Shown here one piece after another: positions 36,077 through 44,480 of a stretch of DNA of 61,333 nucleotides. Both the position numbers and the translations under genes were made by a program. The notes under the pieces are model-generated. The model did no database searches and was not told where the DNA came from. It saw nothing but the letters and a program-made list of their open reading frames with translations. This DNA comes from Flavobacteriales bacterium 33_180_T64 (GTDB taxonomy: Bacteria > Bacteroidota > Bacteroidia > Flavobacteriales > Flavobacteriaceae). Positions within the stretch are counted from its first letter, which is position 1. Each line of letters opens with the position of its first letter. The stretch is taken from contig MAAQ01000006.1 in NCBI GenBank assembly GCA_002162685.1, positions 1 to 61,333 of the forward strand, written 5' to 3'.

Positions 36077-36111
36077 AAAAAAACCTCGTAACAGTGTTAC
36101 GAGGTTTTTTT
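36077..36111. terminator. Terminator after DEAD-box helicase gene
   Basis: A perfect 16-bp stem (36077-36092 with 36096-36111) with a 3-nt loop, A-run on the left and T-run on the right. It starts five bases after the helicase stop codon. Confidence 0.88.
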
Positions 36112-36202
36112 ATACAAACTTGTTAATATTAAGTCAAATTTATGCCTACCTTATACTCGTATGCAATTTGTTTACTATTTTTATCACATATATACATATT
36201 AT

Positions 36203-36985
36203 ATGAAGTACTTTTTAACTCTTTTTATACTTATCGCTTCAACTACTTTGAGCTTTTCTCAAGAAGAGGAAACTTCTGTAAAAGGTACTGTTATCGATTT
36301 GACTACAGACAAATCAATTGACCGTGTAAATATTGTGAATCTCAATCAAGTTATTGGTACATCAACTAATGAAGAAGGTCATTTTGAAATTAAAGCCAAA
36401 GTTAACGATACCTTACATTTATCATATTTAGGTTATAAATCGATCAAAGTTAGAGTTACTAATGACTGGTTAAAATTTGGTGAAACTAAAATTGGAATGA
36501 CAGAACTAGCATTTGCACTAGAAGAAGTCGTTGTTAACCAGTTAAAACTAACAGGATATTTAGATATAGATGTTAAACAAGTACCAATCAAATCAAATTA
36601 TAGATATAGTATTTCTGGCCTATCTAACAAAGGGTATGAAGCCGGAAATAGAAGACCAAATGCAGTAAGCAAGGTCTTAGGCGCTATTTTTAATCCCGCA
36701 GATTTTTTACATAAGGTATTTGGAAAAAAGCCAAACGAACTTAGAAAGCTAAAAAAAATGAAGAAAGATGATGAAATTAGAAATCTTCTTGCTTCACGCT
36801 TTGACAGAGAAATGCTTATAGTTTTACTTCAAGTAGATCGTTTTGATTTAGATGAAATAGTCAACCAATGTAATTACTCTAAAGACTTTATACAATCTGC
36901 TAATGATCTTCAAATATTGGATGCGATTAGTGAATGCTATGAAGAATACAAAGTATTAAACCGAAATAAATCAGGTCGATTTTAA
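36203..36985 (+). CDS. Secreted carboxypeptidase-regulatory-like domain protein
   Basis: 260 residues from the ATG at 36203, which gives a clean signal peptide (MKYFLTLFILIASTTLSFSQ); the longer frame upstream adds an aromatic-rich extension. A CarboxypepD_reg-like beta domain (about 24-105; VKGTVIDLTTD and LHLSYLGYKSI) is followed by an unknown helical C-terminal part rich in Lys/Glu. Unlike TonB receptors, no barrel follows. Stand-alone proteins of this type are common in flavobacteria and their role is unknown. Its last 15 bases overlap the convergent membrane-protein gene. Confidence 0.85.
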   Translation: MKYFLTLFILIASTTLSFSQEEETSVKGTVIDLTTDKSIDRVNIVNLNQVIGTSTNEEGHFEIKAKVNDTLHLSYLGYKSIKVRVTNDWLKFGETKIGMTELAFALEEVVVNQLKLTGYLDIDVKQVPIKSNYRYSISGLSNKGYEAGNRRPNAVSKVLGAIFNPADFLHKVFGKKPNELRKLKKMKKDDEIRNLLASRFDREMLIVLLQVDRFDLDEIVNQCNYSKDFIQSANDLQILDAISECYEEYKVLNRNKSGRF

Positions 36986-37606
36986 AGTTTCGCGTTCAAG
37001 CATTTGCTTACACGTTCTTGCAAAATAAAATACCCAACTCGTTATACCTATAAATTTCGCTCCATCTTCAAGCAATTTTGTAATATACGGTGAAGATGAA
37101 TGAATAAAATTATCTACTAGCAAGGATACTCCAAACCAAAACACAGAAAACACAAATAATAAATAATCAGTGCGTAATAGCACTTTGACAAACTTCAAGC
37201 CATATACCATTAACAATATAGCATAGCATAAAAACACTATTTTTTGATGAATCCCGAGCGAAGGAAAAACAGACTCATGAAACATAAACACATCATCAAA
37301 TCCTAACAACATAGAGATTAATGCAGAAGCTATTATAAAAGCTTTGTGCTTTTTATTGTTAATAAGCAAACTAGAAAATAAGCAAATGGCGATAGCAGAA
37401 GCCCAAAAAAAGATACCAAACTGCGACAAAACTCCTATATAAACAGGGAGTTTTGCAATGGCTGCTGGATCATTTGTTAAATAATCTAGTGCTATACCTT
37501 TAGAAAAATGAAAGTATAAAACTGTACCCAATACAATACATGAGAAGGCAAAGATTATTACAAATGAAAACAGTAGTGATTTTAGTTGATTTATTAAAAC
37601 ACTCAC
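36971..37606 (-). CDS. Multi-pass membrane protein of unknown family
   Basis: 211 residues starting at GTG (37606); no ATG fits near the N-terminus. About six hydrophobic segments. Polar residues within or next to helices stand out: GFDDVFMFHE (about 100-109) and LEDGAKFIGITSW near the C-terminus, which could form a metal site or active site. I do not recognise the family. The 3' end overlaps the convergent CarboxypepD_reg gene by 15 bp. The 198-bp region upstream holds no gene that I can see. Confidence 0.7.
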   Translation of the reverse strand: MSVLINQLKSLLFSFVIIFAFSCIVLGTVLYFHFSKGIALDYLTNDPAAIAKLPVYIGVLSQFGIFFWASAIAICLFSSLLINNKKHKAFIIASALISMLLGFDDVFMFHESVFPSLGIHQKIVFLCYAILLMVYGLKFVKVLLRTDYLLFVFSVFWFGVSLLVDNFIHSSSPYITKLLEDGAKFIGITSWVFYFARTCKQMLERETLKST

Positions 37607-37804
37607 TTTAAAATAATAGCTAATTATTAACTCTAAAATAATCGTAAAGAATTAACCAACAAACAAAATCATATTAACGGTTAAAATATCGGATTATCAA
37701 CATCCTGAAATATTTTTTATATGTTAGAACACTGTCCAATTCGGTTTTATTTTATTCCTAAAACATACCCATATTCAAGTGATGTTTTTATGATCATTAA
37801 TACT

Positions 37805-38332
37805 TTATTTAGATTCTAAAATTTCTTTTAAACATGCCAACCCTTCTTCAAAATCTTTACCTATATGCTTATCCATATTATACAACATCATGAAGATATT
37901 TTCTGGTACTTTATTGGTTCCTGAGAACCCCCAAGTTACTTCTGTTTTTCCTTCACTAATATGTTCCACTTTAATCACAGCATCAGATTCAGACTTCCAC
38001 GGTTTAAAAAAACGTAACCTTGCCGCTACACTTTCATTCTCAGTAATGTTCATTATTTCTTGCTCTCCCATACCAACATCTTTATTACCATCCCATTTCG
38101 AAATAAAACCTACTTCTCCATCTGTACCAATAAATTCTTGCTTCATATCTGGATCTTTCTTTTTCCAAGGAGACCAATGGTTTTGATTTTTTATATGCTT
38201 CAAATAATTAAATACTTCAGGTAATGGTTTATTAATAACTATGCTTCGGTGTAATTCATAGTGCTTTGGAGCTAATAATGCGAATAGAATAAATAGTAAT
38301 ACTATTACTCCTAAGATGTAAAGGAATATCAT
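37805..38332 (-). CDS. SRPBCC (START-like) family protein with membrane anchor
   Basis: 175 residues. An N-terminal membrane helix (about 2-22) anchors a START/Bet v1-like SRPBCC domain (about 28-175) recognisable from INKPLPEVFNYLKHIKNQNHWSPW and the later VTWGFSG. This fold binds hydrophobic ligands in a deep cavity; polyketide-cyclase-like annotations are common. Ligand is unknown. It lies 44 bp downstream of trmH on the same strand, possibly co-transcribed. Confidence 0.85.
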   Translation of the reverse strand: MIFLYILGVIVLLFILFALLAPKHYELHRSIVINKPLPEVFNYLKHIKNQNHWSPWKKKDPDMKQEFIGTDGEVGFISKWDGNKDVGMGEQEIMNITENESVAARLRFFKPWKSESDAVIKVEHISEGKTEVTWGFSGTNKVPENIFMMLYNMDKHIGKDFEEGLACLKEILESK

Positions 38333-38376
38333 AATTAAAAAATTTCGTTTGTTATTATTTTAAAGATACAAAACTA

Positions 38377-39030
38377 TTAGATTTGATAAAAACGTTCTAC
38401 AATTTGATCATAACTTTTAATAGTCTTTTGACACCAATCTAATCGTTTTTCTAAAAATTCTTCTTCAGTTAATTGCCAATTCACATGTGTTTGTTTTAGC
38501 TTAGATGTTACCTGTTGAAGTATAATTGCTGCAGATACCGATATATTTAAACTTTCAGTAAAACCAACCATAGGTATTTTTAAAAAAGAATCGGCTTCAT
38601 CAATAACCTCTTGAGATAATCCTTCGGTTTCTCTTCCGAAGAAAAAACAAGATTTCTGAGTCACATCAAAGTCTTCTATAACGTTATCATTTTCATGTGG
38701 CGTTGTAGCTACAATTTGATACCCTTTATCTTTTAAATCTTTGATAGCAGCTTTTACTGAATCATAGCGATTTAAATCTACCCATTTTTGAGCTCCCATT
38801 GCAATTTCACGATCTATATGCTTTGAATTTTGCTCTTCAATAATTGTCACTTCTTGTATACCAAACACATCACAACTGCGAATAACTGCACTGGTGTTAT
38901 GCAATTGAAAAACATCTTCTGTAGCCACTGTAAAGTGCTTTGTGCGTTGAGAAAGCACGGTTATAAATTTTTCTTTACGTTGTTCAGTAAGATAACTCTC
39001 TAGATGCTCCAATAATTTTAAATCTATCAT
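38377..39030 (-). CDS. trmH: TrmH-family tRNA/rRNA 2'-O-methyltransferase
   Basis: 217 residues. SPOUT-class methyltransferase with motif 1 HNTSAVIRSCDVFGI, motif 2 FFFGRETEGLSQEV and motif 3 IPMVGFTESLNISVSAAI. It probably methylates the 2'-O of G18 in tRNAs. The N- and C-terminal extensions (KRLDWCQKTIKSYDQ) match TrmH rather than RlmB. Divergent from the TPR protein gene at 39068. Confidence 0.9.
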   Translation of the reverse strand: MIDLKLLEHLESYLTEQRKEKFITVLSQRTKHFTVATEDVFQLHNTSAVIRSCDVFGIQEVTIIEEQNSKHIDREIAMGAQKWVDLNRYDSVKAAIKDLKDKGYQIVATTPHENDNVIEDFDVTQKSCFFFGRETEGLSQEVIDEADSFLKIPMVGFTESLNISVSAAIILQQVTSKLKQTHVNWQLTEEEFLEKRLDWCQKTIKSYDQIVERFYQI

Positions 39031-39067
39031 TAAAAAAGTTTATATTAGTTCAAAATATAAAAACTCT

Positions 39068-40279
39068 ATGGGATTAAAAAAACTATCACTCTTTTTTTCG
39101 GTTGCTCTTCTATGTAATGCTTTAATTTTTTCTCAAGATCGTATCAAAGACGTTCTAAAAGACACTATTACTTATAGTGAAGAAAACACGAATAAAGTTA
39201 TTGCATTTGGAGAATATTTATCCAATACAATTCATAATAAAGATGTCGATTCTTTTCTTTCAAAATTAAATAACACCTTTTTTTTTGAACGTGTTTTAAA
39301 TCAAGTCCCAAATGTAAATCGTGAAGACAACTTTATTAAAGGATTCTTAGCAGGTTTAAAACAAGCTCTAGATTCATTTCCAAATGAGATTATTTCGGAA
39401 ATCGAAAATGGTTCTTATTATGATTTTATAAGCTACCGTTATGACACAGAAGCACAAACATATTATATATTGTTTAGACTTTACTCTGCAGAAACAGGCA
39501 TGAATTATCACGATTACAGAATACATAAAATAAATGGAGAGATCCAGTTTTCTGATATGTATGTGTATTTAACTGGTGAACACTTTACACAAACATTGGG
39601 TCGAATGATGACATACTCGCTTCCAGATGAACAATTATTTGAGCTCAAAAAATCGCCTGCCGAAAATGATTTTAAAGCACTATTTAAAGCCATAATGTAT
39701 AACAATAATGGCAACTTTGAAAAGTCTTATGAAATCATGGATGACCTTAAATCTGAAATTTCTAAAGAAAAGTTTTTTATTATTTTCAAATCGCTTGTAG
39801 CTAGCAACATAGACGAAGAAAAGTATTTAAAATCATTAGAAGAACTGATTAATACATTTCCAGAAGATCCAACTATAGGGCTAAATAGAATTGATTACCA
39901 TATTTACAAAGGCGAATATTTTGAAGCTATACAAGTCGTAAACCAACTACAAAATGAAACCGAAGATGACTTTTTAAATTACATCAAAGCATGTATTGCA
40001 TTTGAAGATAAGAACTATGACTTAGCACTTAACCTTTTTAAATATACCATAGAAAATTATACAGATTTTTTTGAAGGTCAAGCAGGATATCTAAATACTT
40101 TAGTCGTAATGAAAAATTATCCTGAAGCAGTAAATTATCTCAATACTTTAATCTCTGAAGGCTATGATAAGCCTATAATTATTGAATATATTGAAGAAGA
40201 CGATGAATATGGTGAAAATATATTAGAAGCATTTTCTAAGTCTAAAGATTTTAAAACCTGGAAAAAAAAGAAAGATTAA
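39068..40279 (+). CDS. Secreted TPR-like protein of unknown function
   Basis: 403 residues with a signal peptide (about 1-22, ending ALIFSQ). The first half (about 25-200) is an alpha/beta domain without a motif I recognise. The second half (about 205-390) is helical with TPR-like pairs (FLNYIKACIAFEDKNYDLAL). The C-terminus is strongly basic (WKKKKD). It is six bases upstream of the sirtuin gene, so the two are probably co-transcribed although one is exported and the other cytoplasmic. Confidence 0.75.
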   Translation: MGLKKLSLFFSVALLCNALIFSQDRIKDVLKDTITYSEENTNKVIAFGEYLSNTIHNKDVDSFLSKLNNTFFFERVLNQVPNVNREDNFIKGFLAGLKQALDSFPNEIISEIENGSYYDFISYRYDTEAQTYYILFRLYSAETGMNYHDYRIHKINGEIQFSDMYVYLTGEHFTQTLGRMMTYSLPDEQLFELKKSPAENDFKALFKAIMYNNNGNFEKSYEIMDDLKSEISKEKFFIIFKSLVASNIDEEKYLKSLEELINTFPEDPTIGLNRIDYHIYKGEYFEAIQVVNQLQNETEDDFLNYIKACIAFEDKNYDLALNLFKYTIENYTDFFEGQAGYLNTLVVMKNYPEAVNYLNTLISEGYDKPIIIEYIEEDDEYGENILEAFSKSKDFKTWKKKKD

Positions 40280-40285
40280 TCTCAT

Positions 40286-40957
40286 ATGAAACATCTTGTT
40301 GTATTAACTGGTGCTGGTATGAGTGCTGAAAGTGGTATCAAAACCTTTAGAGATGCTGATGGCCTTTGGGAAGGTCATGACGTCATGGAAGTCGCAACAC
40401 CACAAGGTTTTGCTAAAAACCCTGAGCTCGTCTTAGAGTTTTACAACCAAAGACGTCAACAATTACATGATGTAAAGCCTAACAGCGCACATATAGATTT
40501 AGCAAATCTAGAAGCACATTATAAAATTACTATCATCACTCAAAATGTAGATGATTTACATGAACGTGCTGGAAGCAGTAATGTTATTCACCTGCATGGC
40601 GAATTACTAAAAGTAAGAAGCACAAAAAATTACAGCGATATTAAAACATGGACAAACAATTTGAATCTTGGTGACCTTTGTAATAGCGGACATCAATTAA
40701 GACCACACATTGTTTGGTTTGGCGAAGATGTTCCTATGATAGAAAAAGCTATTAATATCTGTAAATCAGCAGATATCTTACTAATAATTGGTACATCAAT
40801 GCAAGTGTATCCAGCCGCTGGTTTAATGGATTATGTCTCACATAATACTCCAATATTCTTTATTGATCCAAAACCAGCTATTGAAAACAAAAGCAACCTT
40901 ACAGTTATTACTGAATCAGCAACCAAAGGATTAAAAACGTTTAAAACATTAATTTAA
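40286..40957 (+). CDS. cobB: NAD-dependent protein deacylase (sirtuin), class III-like, zinc-less
   Basis: 223 residues. NAD-binding GAGMSAESGIKTFRD (9-23), QNVDD (86-90) and catalytic H104 in HLHGE are intact. Y53 and R56 (EFYNQRR) correspond to the Tyr-x-x-Arg pair that class III sirtuins such as SIRT5 use to bind succinyl- or malonyl-lysine, so a deacylase acting on acidic acyl groups is predicted. The four zinc-binding cysteines usual in the small domain are missing; only one Cys is seen there (GDLCNSGHQLRP). Similar zinc-less forms are, as I recall, common in flavobacteria. Confidence 0.9.
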   Translation: MKHLVVLTGAGMSAESGIKTFRDADGLWEGHDVMEVATPQGFAKNPELVLEFYNQRRQQLHDVKPNSAHIDLANLEAHYKITIITQNVDDLHERAGSSNVIHLHGELLKVRSTKNYSDIKTWTNNLNLGDLCNSGHQLRPHIVWFGEDVPMIEKAINICKSADILLIIGTSMQVYPAAGLMDYVSHNTPIFFIDPKPAIENKSNLTVITESATKGLKTFKTLI

Positions 40958-40995
40958 TACTATAGATAAGTATTATAACGACTAATAATGCTAAT

Positions 40996-41196
40996 TTAAT
41001 CATTTTCTGAAAGTTTAAAAAATTCATTTACAGGCTTTTCAAATACATCAGATAGTTTAAGTGATAAAACTGTTGAAGGCACATACCTATTAGCTTCTAT
41101 TGAGTTTATCGTCTGACGAGATACTCCAATCTTTTTTGCAAGATCATCTTGAGTTAGACTCAAAATAGCACGTTCTACTTTAATCGTATTTTTCAT
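40996..41196 (-). CDS. Small XRE-family HTH regulator
   Basis: 66 residues, essentially only the helix-turn-helix: LTQDDLAKKIGVSRQTINSI is a canonical XRE motif, followed by FEKPVNEFF. Its ATG overlaps the stop of the upstream membrane-protein gene (TAATG), so the two are translationally coupled. Such tiny regulators paired with a membrane protein recur widely; the membrane partner may control the regulator, which is inference. Confidence 0.88.
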   Translation of the reverse strand: MKNTIKVERAILSLTQDDLAKKIGVSRQTINSIEANRYVPSTVLSLKLSDVFEKPVNEFFKLSEND

Positions 41197-41645
41197 TACC
41201 TAAAACGTTTTAAGTTATGATAAAACATGAGCTGTATCATTAGCATAAATAGCAAAACTTGAAAATCTCCTAAGTCTTTAAATGATTCTCCTCCAGAGTG
41301 TACTGCATTAGAAACACCAAATTCAACATAAGGCATAACCAAAGCATAAATAACACCAATAACAAAAGCAATAGCGTAAGACTGAGCCCTTAAACCAATA
41401 ATCATTTCATCTTCTATCTTATCTTTAGATAAAGACATAAGAAGTAGCCCTACTAATAATGTTTTTTGTAATAACTGTTTTAACCATAATGTATCACCGT
41501 CTAAGGCAAAAGCACGAATAAACATTACAACTATTGACAATATTACAACTGCAATCCCAATTGACATAAAACGATGTGATAATCTAAAGTTGATAAGCTT
41601 ATGAAACCGATTACGTTCACAATTTATAATTTTCTCCGTATTCAT
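41196..41645 (-). CDS. Membrane protein paired with XRE regulator
   Basis: 149 residues from the ATG at 41645 (MNTEKIINCERNRF); the longer frame upstream overlaps the likely promoter. Four hydrophobic segments (about 30-50, 58-76, 88-108 and 128-143) with a basic N-terminal cytoplasmic stretch. I do not recognise a named family. Its stop codon overlaps the start of the XRE gene by one base. Confidence 0.75.
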   Translation of the reverse strand: MNTEKIINCERNRFHKLINFRLSHRFMSIGIAVVILSIVVMFIRAFALDGDTLWLKQLLQKTLLVGLLLMSLSKDKIEDEMIIGLRAQSYAIAFVIGVIYALVMPYVEFGVSNAVHSGGESFKDLGDFQVLLFMLMIQLMFYHNLKRFR

Positions 41646-41953
41646 AATTGACAAATATATTTTATAATAAGTAAAATTATTTTTACTATATGACAAATAT
41701 ACTTTACATTTTTTGATTACGCAAACATTTTAAATCACTTCAGAAACAAAATGATTCTAAACATCCTTAAATAAAAAAATCCTGCTTGACAAAACAAACA
41801 GGATTTTAACCTAACTAAACTAAATTTTAAACCTTAATGCGTCCGCTTAACTACTACATTAAGATTACCTACTTATAATTAAGGAACTTAAAAAGTTCCT
41901 ATCTATTTATATACGTGTAGTCTTATTGTTTTGGATTACGGAAAATAAAAAAA
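41646..41953. other. Gene-free interval between XRE module and mazG
   Basis: No coding frame is convincing here. It holds the mazG-side terminator (41773-41807) and a second hairpin AGGAACTT/AAGTTCCT (41882-41889 with 41893-41900, 3-nt loop). The roughly 75 bases between the two hairpins have no match that I can name. The layout (GGAAC-containing repeat, 75-90 nt, minus-strand terminator) loosely resembles the units at 44372-44805. Confidence 0.5.
41773..41807 (-). terminator. Minus-strand terminator downstream of mazG
   Basis: AAAATCCTG (41776-41784) pairs with CAGGATTTT (41799-41807). On the minus strand seven T (complement of 41773-41779) overlap and follow the stem. It lies about 150 bp after the mazG stop. 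Confidence 0.7.
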
Positions 41954-42727
41954 TTATATTTTTTTTGCTTCTTCCCAAAAAACATCCATTTCTTGAAGCG
42001 TCATCTCAGACAGCGGCTTTTTAATATCTTTAGATTTTTGTTCTAAATACTGGAAACGCTTTATAAATTTCTTATTGGTACGCTCTAATGCACTTTCTGG
42101 ATCTACATTTAAAAAACGCGCATAGTTAATCATCGAAAAAAGAACATCTCCAAATTCGCTTTCTATTTTATCTTGATTTCCTAAATTAATTTCTTCTTGA
42201 AGTTCACCTAGCTCCTCTTCTACTTTTTCAAATACTTGATGTGGTTCTTCCCAATCAAAACCAACGCCAGACACTTTATCTTGAATACGATTTGCTTTTA
42301 CCATGGCTGGCAAACTTTTAGGCACGCCTTCTAAAACACTATTCTTTCCTTCTTTAAGTTTAAGTTGTTCCCAATTGCGCTTAACATCGTCTTCATTTTC
42401 AACTTTTACATTTCCGTAGATATGAGGATGACGATCTATGAGTTTGTCACAAATACTGTTGCAAACATCTGCAATATCAAACGCATTGGCTTCGCTTCCT
42501 ATTTTTGAATAAAAAACGATATGAAGTAACACATCACCTAACTCTTTTTTCACTTCATCAAGATCATTATCAAGAATGGCATCACCAAGTTCGTAAACCT
42601 CTTCAATGGTTAGATGACGAAGTGTTTGAAGGGTTTGTTTTTTATCCCAAGGACATTGTTCACGCAACTCATCCATAATAATGAGCAAACGTTCAAAAGC
42701 TTTTAGTTGCTGAGTTTTATTAGTCAT
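41954..42727 (-). CDS. mazG: Nucleoside triphosphate pyrophosphohydrolase MazG
   Basis: 257 residues from the ATG at 42727 (a TTG six bases upstream is the alternative). It is the two-domain MazG type: LREQCPWDKKQT and the metal-binding EEVYELGDAI in the first half, and KVEEELGELQEEI and ESEFGDVLFSM in the second. It hydrolyses NTPs to NMPs, with roles in pool cleaning and stress response. It is the last gene of the ruvX-def-DUF5606-mazG group, 88 bp after the DUF5606 gene. Confidence 0.95.
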   Translation of the reverse strand: MTNKTQQLKAFERLLIIMDELREQCPWDKKQTLQTLRHLTIEEVYELGDAILDNDLDEVKKELGDVLLHIVFYSKIGSEANAFDIADVCNSICDKLIDRHPHIYGNVKVENEDDVKRNWEQLKLKEGKNSVLEGVPKSLPAMVKANRIQDKVSGVGFDWEEPHQVFEKVEEELGELQEEINLGNQDKIESEFGDVLFSMINYARFLNVDPESALERTNKKFIKRFQYLEQKSKDIKKPLSEMTLQEMDVFWEEAKKI

Positions 42728-42815
42728 AATCAAAAATTAAAACTCAAAAATACGACGCTTTCTCTCAGATAGACATTCTATGAGAAACTTAATATGAACA
42801 ATCTATTAACGTCTA

Positions 42816-43241
42816 CTATTCTTCTTCGTTTGCAGCAACTTTTTCTACCTCTTCTAAAGCATCTAACATATCATGCTTTTGGAGTAAATTATACCACTGA
42901 ACAATTTTTTTGATATCACTAGCGTACACACGATCTTCATCATAATCTGATAATATTCCAAAGAAATATTCTTCTAAAGCATCTTTAGAGTCTTTATGAC
43001 TAATAGACGTTTGTTGTGCATTTTCTTTATCTCTAATCTTCTTAAAGACCTCTCGTAAAGGCAATTCTTCTGTCATAGTGTACACCGCAATTTCACTTAA
43101 AACGCTAATGTTATTATGAATACTAACAGATACCTTTTTTTTATCGATTAATGATTCTGCTACAAATCCACTACGTGTTTGAGCAACAATTTTATATAAT
43201 CCTGGTTTTCCTGAAATGGAAAGTATTTTATCTAAACTCAT
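42816..43241 (-). CDS. DUF5606-like conserved protein
   Basis: 141 residues, soluble and acidic. The N-terminus ILSISGKPGLYKIVAQTRSG matches my recall of the Bacteroidota DUF5606 family, with an SH3-like barrel followed by helices. It is 15 bp after def on the same strand and upstream of mazG. No enzymatic motif is seen; the constant genomic neighbourhood suggests a translation- or peptide-related role, which is inference. Confidence 0.75.
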   Translation of the reverse strand: MSLDKILSISGKPGLYKIVAQTRSGFVAESLIDKKKVSVSIHNNISVLSEIAVYTMTEELPLREVFKKIRDKENAQQTSISHKDSKDALEEYFFGILSDYDEDRVYASDIKKIVQWYNLLQKHDMLDALEEVEKVAANEEE

Positions 43242-43256
43242 CTTATCTTTTAAATA

Positions 43257-43847
43257 TTAACGTTTCTTTTTCATTGCTGGGAAACGCATTTTATAATCTA
43301 CTTTTATTTTTCCCTTGGAAATATTAGCCAATTTACCTTTAATTAAACGTTTTTTTAACGTCGATAGTTTATCAGTAAACAAAATTCCTTCAATATGGTC
43401 ATATTCATGCTGAACAACTCTAGCAATTAAACCATCAAAAACTTCAGTATGTGCTTTAAAGTTTTCATCTTGATACTTAATTGTTATTTTAGGTTGTCTA
43501 AATACATCTTCTCTAACATCAGGAATACTTAAACAGCCTTCATTAAAAGCCCACTCATCTCCTTCTTCTTCTAAAATTTCGGCATTAATAAATATGCGTT
43601 GGAAATTTTTAAGTTGCTCTTGCTCTTCTTCTGTAAAGTCTTCGTCTTCAGCAAATGGCTCTGTATCTACAAGAAACAAACGTATTGGCAATCCAATTTG
43701 AGGCGCGGCCAAACCAACACCATAAGCACCATACATCGTTTCCTTCATATTCTCAAGAAGTGTCTCTAGATGAGGATAATCTTTAGTAATAATTCCAGCT
43801 TTTTTTCTTAAAACGGAGTCACCATAAGCAACAATTGGTAATATCAT
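43257..43847 (-). CDS. def: Peptide deformylase
   Basis: 196 residues. It removes the N-formyl group from nascent proteins. The three signature motifs are intact: GVGLAAPQIG, EGCLSIP (Cys ligand) and QHEYDH (HExxH-type metal site). An acidic insertion between motifs (EDEDFTEEEQEQL) is usual in Bacteroidota enzymes. It lies 65 bp after ruvX, with its own probable promoter element at 43868-43875. Confidence 0.96.
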   Translation of the reverse strand: MILPIVAYGDSVLRKKAGIITKDYPHLETLLENMKETMYGAYGVGLAAPQIGLPIRLFLVDTEPFAEDEDFTEEEQEQLKNFQRIFINAEILEEEGDEWAFNEGCLSIPDVREDVFRQPKITIKYQDENFKAHTEVFDGLIARVVQHEYDHIEGILFTDKLSTLKKRLIKGKLANISKGKIKVDYKMRFPAMKKKR

Positions 43848-43867
43848 TATATTGTAATTTTCGGGTG

Positions 43868-43875
43868 CAAAAATA
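43868..43875 (-). promoter_or_regulatory. -7 promoter element of def
   Basis: Reads TATTTTTG on the minus strand, about 20 bases before the def ATG, in the 65-bp gap after ruvX. It suggests that def can be transcribed separately from ruvX. No clear -33 element. Confidence 0.45.
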
Positions 43876-43912
43876 CAATTCTTATTATAATTTGAGAAGT
43901 TTTATGATGGAT

Positions 43913-44326
43913 TTAAGACTGATTATACAAATAACTTTGCAGAATAATTGTAGCGCTAATCTCATCAACTAAAGCTTTATCTTGACGTTGCTTTTTTTTA
44001 AGCCCACTATCAATCATCGTTTGAAATGCCATTTTAGAAGTAAATCGTTCATCAACTCGCTTTACAGGTATATCTGGAATCGCTTTAGCTAAAGCTTCTA
44101 AAAACTTAGATATAGACACTTCACTTTCAGAAACTTCATAATTCATTTGTTTGGGCTCACCAACGATAAATAACTCTACGTTTTCTTTTGAAGTATATGT
44201 TTTTAAAAACGAAATCAATTCTTTAGTTGCAACTGTGGTTAAACCAGAAGCAATAATTTGCATCTCATCTGTAACAGCAATCCCTGTTCGTTTTGTTCCG
44301 TAATCTAAAGCTAAAATTCTTGCCAT
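43913..44326 (-). CDS. ruvX: Holliday-junction resolvase-like / pre-16S rRNA nuclease YqgF
   Basis: 137 residues, normal for the family. RNase H-like fold: the first Asp in ILALDYGTKRTGIAV, a central Glu (FIVGEP) and a late Asp in KALVDEISATIILQSYL. In enterobacteria the enzyme completes 16S rRNA 5' maturation; a Holliday-junction role is also proposed. It is the first gene of the ruvX-def-DUF5606-mazG group and may be leaderless (see 44331). Confidence 0.93.
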   Translation of the reverse strand: MARILALDYGTKRTGIAVTDEMQIIASGLTTVATKELISFLKTYTSKENVELFIVGEPKQMNYEVSESEVSISKFLEALAKAIPDIPVKRVDERFTSKMAFQTMIDSGLKKKQRQDKALVDEISATIILQSYLYNQS

Positions 44327-44330
44327 TTTG

Positions 44331-44338
44331 CAAAGTTA
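44331..44338 (-). promoter_or_regulatory. -7 element very close to ruvX start
   Basis: On the minus strand TAACTTTG is followed by CAAA and then the ruvX ATG, the same arrangement as at rlmH. A start within a few bases of the AUG would give a leaderless mRNA. No -33 TTG at standard spacing was found. Confidence 0.4.
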
Positions 44339-44371
44339 GTCTTATAATATCTTTTACCTATTGATTATAAC

Positions 44372-44474
44372 AAAAAAACTCTTCTTTGTAGGCCAAAGAA
44401 GAGTTTAAAATAATCAACTATTAATTAAATTCATGAACTGCTTACCCTCTACCTTAAACAAATCATGTTATAGT
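44372..44474 (-). ncRNA. Candidate small RNA unit 1 of tandem array
   Basis: The minus-strand unit starts after the promoter-like GTGAC-N15-GTGTC element (44505-44481). It ends at a 13-bp hairpin (44376-44388 with 44394-44406) followed by seven T, a textbook terminator with no gene feeding into it. The only ATG frame encodes five residues, so it looks non-coding. The segment before the hairpin (AATTAATAGTTGATT) closely matches unit 3. Expected RNA about 100 nt; exact ends are estimates. Confidence 0.45.
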
Positions 44475-44480
44475 ATTTAA

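Noticed and set aside
35720-36078. Minus-strand and alternative plus-strand frames over the helicase tail
   Set aside because: Low-complexity shadows of the Arg/Gly-rich coding sequence.
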